A stretch of 64,000 bases of DNA from positions 20,954-84,953 of the forward strand of contig JAFYKZ010000016.1 in NCBI GenBank assembly GCA_017537365.1. The letters are read 5' to 3'. The notes beneath the pieces are model-generated. The model did not search any database. It worked only from the letters and a program-made list of their open reading frames with translations, and was not told the origin of the DNA. Position numbers and translations under genes: made by a program. This DNA comes from Clostridia bacterium. GTDB taxonomy: Bacteria > Bacillota > Clostridia > Oscillospirales > Acutalibacteraceae. Shown piece by piece: positions 60,167-64,000 of this stretch (positions are counted from its first letter, which is position 1; each line of letters opens with the position of its first letter).

Positions 60167-61522
60167 ATGCCTAAAAAGCTTTTTTTAATATTTTTTTCTA
60201 TAATAATTATAATAACTTCAGTTTTTGCGCCTATAAGTGTTTCAGCCTATGAGGTTACCGAATTTGATATATCTGCAAAAGCAGGTATATTAGTTTCGCT
60301 AGATACAGGCAAAGTGTTATATGAAAATAATACAAATGAAAAGCTATACCCTGCTTCAATAACTAAAATAATGACCACAATTCTGATTTTAGAAAATGAT
60401 AAATATAAGGCTGATGAAAAAATCAGTATGACTAAATCGGCGATGGATTTGGTTTTAGGAACAGGAAGCTCGGTTTCTACCTTGAAAGAGGGTGAAACCT
60501 TTTCTCAACTCGATTTAGTTCATTTAGTTCTTATGGCATCAGCAGGCGATGTTACCTATCTTGCGGCTGAGTATTATGGTGGCAGTGTTGAAAACTTTGT
60601 TCAGATGATGAATAATAAAGCCAAAGAATTAGGGCTTAAAGGAACACATTATCAAAACCCTGTCGGACTTCATGACCCTGAGAATTACACCACAGTAAAC
60701 GATATAAGAACCCTAACCGAGTATGCTCTGAAAAATGAAACCTTTAAAGAAATTTGCGCTAAAAAGCGTTATACAATGCCTGCAACCAATATGTCAGGCG
60801 AGCGCACATTATCAACCACCAATTTCTTGCAGGATAATACAACGAATTACTATTATCAATATGCAAAAGGCGTTAAAACAGGTTTCACCGATGAAGCAGG
60901 CAGATGCTTAGTTAGCACCGCAAGCTATAACGGATATAATTATTTATGTATTCTTATGGGTTGCCCTGCAAATAAAGGCAGAAGATATGAATTTTTAGAA
61001 AGTGCAAGTCTTTACCGTTGGGCATTCAATAATTTTTCATATAAGAAGGTCGCAAATTCAAACGAACCTGTTTGCGAAGTTCCCGTTAAACTTTCGCTTG
61101 AAACCGATTTTGTTCCTCTTTATTTCAAACAGCCTTTCGTAACTGTACTGCCAAACGAAGCAAACGATTCAACCTTTGTTATAAAACCGAATTTAAAATC
61201 CGAAACGGTAGAAGCTCCTATTAAAAAAGGACAAGTTTTAGGCACCGCCGATATTATATATGCCGAAGAGGTTATCGGAACGGTTGATTTGGTAGCGAAT
61301 GATAATATTGAAGCCTTTTCTATTTTAAAAATAGGAGACTCCATTTTAAAATTCTTCAAAAGCAAACCTGTTAAATATATAGGTTTAGCTCTAATTATAA
61401 TAATAGTTCTTGCAATTTTGATATATATCCTTATGTGTGTTTATCTAAATTACGGAAGAATCAAGAAAAGAAAAGTTCGCTATATGCCCTATAAGAAAGG
61501 TGAATTCGATGATAAAGAATAA
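60167..61522 (+). CDS. D-alanyl-D-alanine carboxypeptidase (DacA/DacF-like PBP)
   Basis: This 451-residue low-molecular-weight penicillin-binding protein has a signal peptide (about 1-27), the peptidase S11 domain with active-site S64-I-T-K67 and KTG (GVKTGFTDEAG), a C-terminal beta domain, and a final membrane helix (about 405-430) with a basic tail. It should trim the terminal D-Ala of peptidoglycan stems outside the cell. The third motif, normally S-x-N (SANDA), reads SAGDV, an unusual Asn-to-Gly change. GGGAGAA precedes the ATG. Confidence 0.88.
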   Translation: MPKKLFLIFFSIIIIITSVFAPISVSAYEVTEFDISAKAGILVSLDTGKVLYENNTNEKLYPASITKIMTTILILENDKYKADEKISMTKSAMDLVLGTGSSVSTLKEGETFSQLDLVHLVLMASAGDVTYLAAEYYGGSVENFVQMMNNKAKELGLKGTHYQNPVGLHDPENYTTVNDIRTLTEYALKNETFKEICAKKRYTMPATNMSGERTLSTTNFLQDNTTNYYYQYAKGVKTGFTDEAGRCLVSTASYNGYNYLCILMGCPANKGRRYEFLESASLYRWAFNNFSYKKVANSNEPVCEVPVKLSLETDFVPLYFKQPFVTVLPNEANDSTFVIKPNLKSETVEAPIKKGQVLGTADIIYAEEVIGTVDLVANDNIEAFSILKIGDSILKFFKSKPVKYIGLALIIIIVLAILIYILMCVYLNYGRIKKRKVRYMPYKKGEFDDKE

Positions 61523-62159
61523 ATTATTAAAAATGCTTTGCTTATTGCTAGCCTCCCTTTTAATTTTCAGTTTTTCAGGCTGCGGTGAAAAAAGCGAAAA
61601 TACCGATTTAGGCTCGGAAGAAATGTCCGACTCGCTTCCCGAAAACATAGATAGTTTCCCGAAAGCTATAATTTATGTTGAAAATTATGGTGAAATCAAA
61701 GTAGCTCTTGATAAATCGCAAGCACCAATAACCGTAGAAAACTTTATAACCCTTGCAAAAAGCGGTTTTTATGACGGTCTTACTTTTCACAGAATAGTTG
61801 AAGATTTTGTTATTCAAGGCGGAGACCCCAGAGCAGACGGAACAGGCGGAAGTGAGAATACAATTAAAGGCGAGTTTATAGCAAACGGTATTTCGAACAC
61901 CATTTCGCATAAACGCGGTGTTATATCAATGGCAAGACTAGGCAATGATTATAACTCTGCAACCTCGCAGTTTTTTATAGTTTTATCAGATGATTATACA
62001 TCTTCGTTAGATACCTTATATGCCGCATTCGGCTATGTTACAGAAGGTATGGATATAGTTGATAAAATAGTTAAAGATGCAATAGTTGCAGATTATCAAA
62101 GCGGATTTGTTTTAAAACAAAATCAACCCAAAATCAGCAAGATAGAGATTTCAGAGTAG
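61509..62159 (+). CDS. Cyclophilin-type peptidyl-prolyl isomerase, lipoprotein
   Basis: A lipoprotein signal ending SFSGC (Cys near residue 25) precedes a cyclophilin domain (about 50-215) with NFITLAKSGFYDGLTFHRIV, QGGDPRADGTGGSENT and SQFFIVLSDDYTSSLD. It speeds proline isomerisation and should fold exported proteins at the membrane surface. ATG 61509 (after AAAGGTG) is preferred to GTG 61500; it overlaps the carboxypeptidase gene by 14 bases, so they are coupled. Confidence 0.9.
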   Translation: MIKNKLLKMLCLLLASLLIFSFSGCGEKSENTDLGSEEMSDSLPENIDSFPKAIIYVENYGEIKVALDKSQAPITVENFITLAKSGFYDGLTFHRIVEDFVIQGGDPRADGTGGSENTIKGEFIANGISNTISHKRGVISMARLGNDYNSATSQFFIVLSDDYTSSLDTLYAAFGYVTEGMDIVDKIVKDAIVADYQSGFVLKQNQPKISKIEISE

Positions 62160-62166
62160 GTGTTTT

Positions 62167-63090
62167 ATGGATTTTCTTAGATTTTTAGCGGAGTTTCGCA
62201 CCCCTTTTCTCGACAATTTTTTCCAAATTGTTACAAGATTCGGCGAAGAAACGCTCTTTATAGTTATTGGTCTTATATTCTTTTGGTGTATCAATAAGCG
62301 CGAGGGATATTACCTTTTGCTCGTAGGCTTTATTGGTATAATATTTAATCAATTTTTAAAAATCGTTTTCAGAGTACCTCGTCCTTGGGTAAAAGACCCG
62401 AATTTTAAGTTTGTTGGAAATTCAAACATTGAAGCCACCGGCTACTCTTTCCCAAGCGGTCATACTCAATCTTCGGTTGGTGTTTTTGGCGGTATTGCAA
62501 GGTGGAACAAAAATAAGATTATAAGAATAGTTTGTATTTTAATATTAGCTTTGGTTTCTTTTTCTCGCTTGTATTTAGGAGTTCACACCCCTCTTGATGT
62601 TATAGTTTCAATTTTAATAGCTTCTGCTCTTATATTCATTATTTATCCTATTATAAATAAAATTACCAAAAACGATAACTCACTTAGAATTTTAATAATC
62701 ATATCTGCGGCTTTATCCGCTGCACTTTTACTTTTCCTAAATCTATTTAAATTCCCTGAAAATATTAATCAAGAGAATTTAAACAGTGCTATTGAAAATG
62801 GATATAAAATGCTTGGTTGCATTTTAGGTATATGGCTCTCATTTGAAATTGATACTCGATTCACCCATTTTGAAACCAAAGCGCCAATATGGTTTCAAGC
62901 CTTAAAGCTTGTATTCGGTGTTATTCCAATTTTCCTTATAAAAGAGCTTCTCAAACAACCATTACTTAATTTATTTGATGGAAATTTATTCGCCGATTGC
63001 ATAAGATATTTCTTAATGGCATCAGTAGCGGCTTGCTTATGGCCTATGATATTTAGTTACGCTTCAAAAAAACTTTATAAAAAGGATTGA
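62167..63090 (+). CDS. PAP2-family membrane phosphatase
   Basis: This 307-residue polytopic protein carries the three PAP2 motifs: K-x6-RP (KIVFRVPRPW), SGH (YSFPSGHTQSS) and R-x5-H-x3-D (RLYLGVHTPLDV). About eight membrane helices surround them, and a C-terminal half of helices is not part of the catalytic core. Family members dephosphorylate lipid phosphates such as undecaprenyl pyrophosphate. It follows the cyclophilin gene by 7 bases, consistent with an envelope operon. Confidence 0.88.
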   Translation: MDFLRFLAEFRTPFLDNFFQIVTRFGEETLFIVIGLIFFWCINKREGYYLLLVGFIGIIFNQFLKIVFRVPRPWVKDPNFKFVGNSNIEATGYSFPSGHTQSSVGVFGGIARWNKNKIIRIVCILILALVSFSRLYLGVHTPLDVIVSILIASALIFIIYPIINKITKNDNSLRILIIISAALSAALLLFLNLFKFPENINQENLNSAIENGYKMLGCILGIWLSFEIDTRFTHFETKAPIWFQALKLVFGVIPIFLIKELLKQPLLNLFDGNLFADCIRYFLMASVAACLWPMIFSYASKKLYKKD

Positions 63091-63114
63091 CAATATTTTT
63101 AAAAGTATTATAAT
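63087..63114 (+). promoter_or_regulatory. Sigma-A promoter of folT
   Basis: TTGACA (63087-63092), a 16-bp spacer and TATAAT (63109-63114); the -35 overlaps the PAP2 gene stop codon. Confidence 0.88.
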
Positions 63115-63127
63115 AAATTTATTATTA

Positions 63128-63221
63128 CAGAGTAGATAGTCTTGCGTTAAGTGCCGTATGGACGGGGAGTTGCCGTATGGACGAAGGTTTTAAACCACGG
63201 TTTGACTATCGCATCCCGCTG
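63128..63221 (+). ncRNA. Tetrahydrofolate (THF-I) riboswitch
   Basis: The sequence has the conserved AGTAGATAGTCTTGCGTTAA core, a P3 stem made of two copies of GCCGTATGG that pair with each other, and the closing ACCACGG, GACTATCGCATCCCGCTG side. These match the THF riboswitch found upstream of folT and folate genes in Firmicutes. It binds reduced folates and lowers expression of the gene downstream. Confidence 0.93.
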
Positions 63222-63250
63222 ACGATTAATAAAAAGAATACGAAAATTAT

Positions 63251-63294
63251 TCCTCCTTATTATTCGAAAAAACGGGTAAAAAGGAGGATTTTTT
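63251..63294 (+). promoter_or_regulatory. Expression platform: hairpin containing the folT ribosome site
   Basis: TCCTCCTT (63251-63258) pairs with AAGGAGGA (63281-63288), followed by TTTTTT and the folT ATG. The 3' arm is the Shine-Dalgarno itself, so the hairpin can both hide the ribosome site and act as an intrinsic terminator. Confidence 0.8.
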
Positions 63295-63843
63295 ATGTCA
63301 AAAAGTAAAAAACAACAGCAGCTTTTTAAAATTATTTTAACCGCAGTTTTAATCGGTATGAACTTAGTGCTGGAAAGAATAGTTCCATCCTATAAAATTT
63401 GGAGCCAAGATATAAGTTTTGGTTTTATAGCCGTTGCATTCGCCGCCGCTTTTCTAGGATTACCTTATGCCGCCGCAGTTGCAGGTGTTGGTGATTTATT
63501 AGGTTCGCTTTTGTTCCCATTTGGTACTTATTTCCCGGGTTTCACTCTAACAAACTGTGTTTACGGCATTATCCTTGCAATATTTCTTTATAAAAAAGCA
63601 AGTTGGTTTAAGGTTATCCTTTGCGTTATTTTAAATAAGCTTGTTTGCTCCCTCTTTCTTAATACACTTTGGATTTCAATTCTCTATCGCGGTGGTATAG
63701 ATGCTTTCCCTCTTGTATTTACAGGACGCCTTGTAGGAACAGGAATTAGCGCCGCTGTTGAACTTATAATATTAATGATTGTTTTTTCAAGAGAAAGCCA
63801 TATACGAAAACTTCTAGAAAAAAATTTAAAGAAGATTATATAA
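63295..63843 (+). CDS. folT: Folate ECF transporter S component FolT
   Basis: The 182-residue membrane protein has about six helices and FolT-type signatures: LVLERIVPSYKIWSQDISFG, AGVGDLLGSLLFPFGTYFPG and a TLWISILYRG segment. S components bind the vitamin and work with a shared energising module (EcfA1A2T), which is not in the window. The THF riboswitch upstream independently supports folate as substrate. Confidence 0.94.
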   Translation: MSKSKKQQQLFKIILTAVLIGMNLVLERIVPSYKIWSQDISFGFIAVAFAAAFLGLPYAAAVAGVGDLLGSLLFPFGTYFPGFTLTNCVYGIILAIFLYKKASWFKVILCVILNKLVCSLFLNTLWISILYRGGIDAFPLVFTGRLVGTGISAAVELIILMIVFSRESHIRKLLEKNLKKII

Positions 63844-63864
63844 AACAAAGCTCGGTTTTTGATA

Positions 63865-64000
63865 TGCACCCCAAAAGTTAGACACTTTTGGAGGTGCATA
63901 TTTTCATGCGTAAAAAAGGAGTAAAGAATAAAGTTTATAGTGCAGAATTTAAAATAGGTGTTATAATGGATATGCGAGAACACCATTTAAGTTATCACGA
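63865..64000 (+). mobile_element. IS3-type insertion sequence, left end only
   Basis: TGCACC followed by CCAAAAGTTAGACACTTTTGG and GGTGCA includes the IS3-family-like end with the AAAAGTTAGACA sequence, and an OrfA-like reading frame starts 8 bases later. The element runs off the window, so its second end, target duplication and intactness are unknown. The short palindrome at 63865-63898 could also fold as a hairpin. Confidence 0.7.
63906..64000 (+). CDS. IS3-family transposase OrfA (N-terminal fragment)
   Basis: Only 31 codons are in the window. They read MRKKGVKNKVYSAEFKIGVI followed by MDMREHHLSYHE, which resembles the N-terminal helix-turn-helix of IS3/IS150-group OrfA (K.Y..EFK...V.....H.....). 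OrfA binds the terminal repeats and is joined to OrfB by frameshifting. GGAGG lies upstream inside the end palindrome (63889-63894). Confidence 0.75.
   Translation, partial: MRKKGVKNKVYSAEFKIGVIMDMREHHLSYH

Noticed and set aside
63684..63986. Minus-strand open frame across the folT/IS junction
   Set aside because: It is antisense to two supported genes and has no ribosome site or family resemblance.
1..64000. CRISPR arrays
   Set aside because: No regularly spaced repeats of 24-40 bases and no cas-like genes were seen.

Overview
The window comes from a low-GC, anaerobic Gram-positive bacterium, most likely a gut Clostridia (Oscillospiraceae/Ruminococcaceae-like; inferred from gene content, not from a database search). 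It contains strong Shine-Dalgarno sites, canonical sigma-A promoters, a SAM-I and a THF riboswitch, an AdhE, an ECF folate transporter and a Firmicutes-type dcw cluster with a meso-DAP-type MurE. It has two very different halves.

Region A (1 to about 23,330) is one end of an integrative conjugative element (ICE). Almost every gene is on the minus strand and closely packed. At the left edge are a SLOG-family gene cut by the window, an XRE repressor with repeated operator-like palindromes, a DUF3852-like small membrane protein of conjugation modules, a nucleoside-deoxyribosyltransferase-like protein, a 1,427-residue NlpC/P60-SpaA adhesin with an APKTG sorting signal, and a CAP-domain lipoprotein. 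Next comes a run of about 23 cargo genes (7,066-23,199). They include SpoVG, YodL-DUF3846, DUF3849, Api92/LPD28-like, DUF4313-like, DUF4314, ArdA-like and LPD25-like proteins, two AbrB-type regulators, an adenine and a cytosine DNA methyltransferase, and a protein with a complete ADP-ribosyltransferase R-S-E signature. The families that can be recognised are those linked with 'polyvalent' anti-restriction/anti-defence cargo of ICEs and phages. Most cargo proteins end in the same kind of tail: an acidic or polar stretch, then a short Met/Leu-rich end such as MEGM, MGGM, SMIM, NLSL, NQIM or TQTM. The methyltransferases and the AbrB regulators lack it. This is the most interesting signal in the window and could be a shared targeting or translocation tag. 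The element ends at a strong terminator and a tRNA 3'-end-like fragment near 23,310.

Region B (23,390-64,000) is core chromosome: tRNA-Pro(GGG), rpsT, a HAD phosphatase, a polysaccharide-type nucleotide-sugar dehydratase, a DUF378 membrane protein, and metK behind a SAM-I riboswitch. The operon murI-ywiB-argS-pncB-lipoprotein-lon-engB follows. Next is a dcw cluster (mraZ-rsmH-ftsL-ftsI-murE-mraY-ftsW-murG-murA-ftsQ-ftsZ) that lacks murF, murD, murC, murB and ftsA. Just upstream lies the rpmH-rnpA-yidD-yidC-khpB operon, without its usual dnaA/oriC partner. Divergent from rpmH is an asparagine-synthetase-like gene that has lost the N-terminal glutaminase nucleophile. Then come htpG, adhE with a small kinase, a metallophosphoesterase, a plus-strand dacA/cyclophilin/PAP2 run preceded by three back-to-back hairpins, and a THF-riboswitch-controlled folT. 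An IS3-type element runs off the right edge.

Most genes are on the minus strand. Many operons start at perfectly spaced sigma-A promoters and end in strong intrinsic terminators, which are listed. Start sites were moved inward where a Shine-Dalgarno sequence favoured a downstream start. No intergenic gap exceeds 300 bases.
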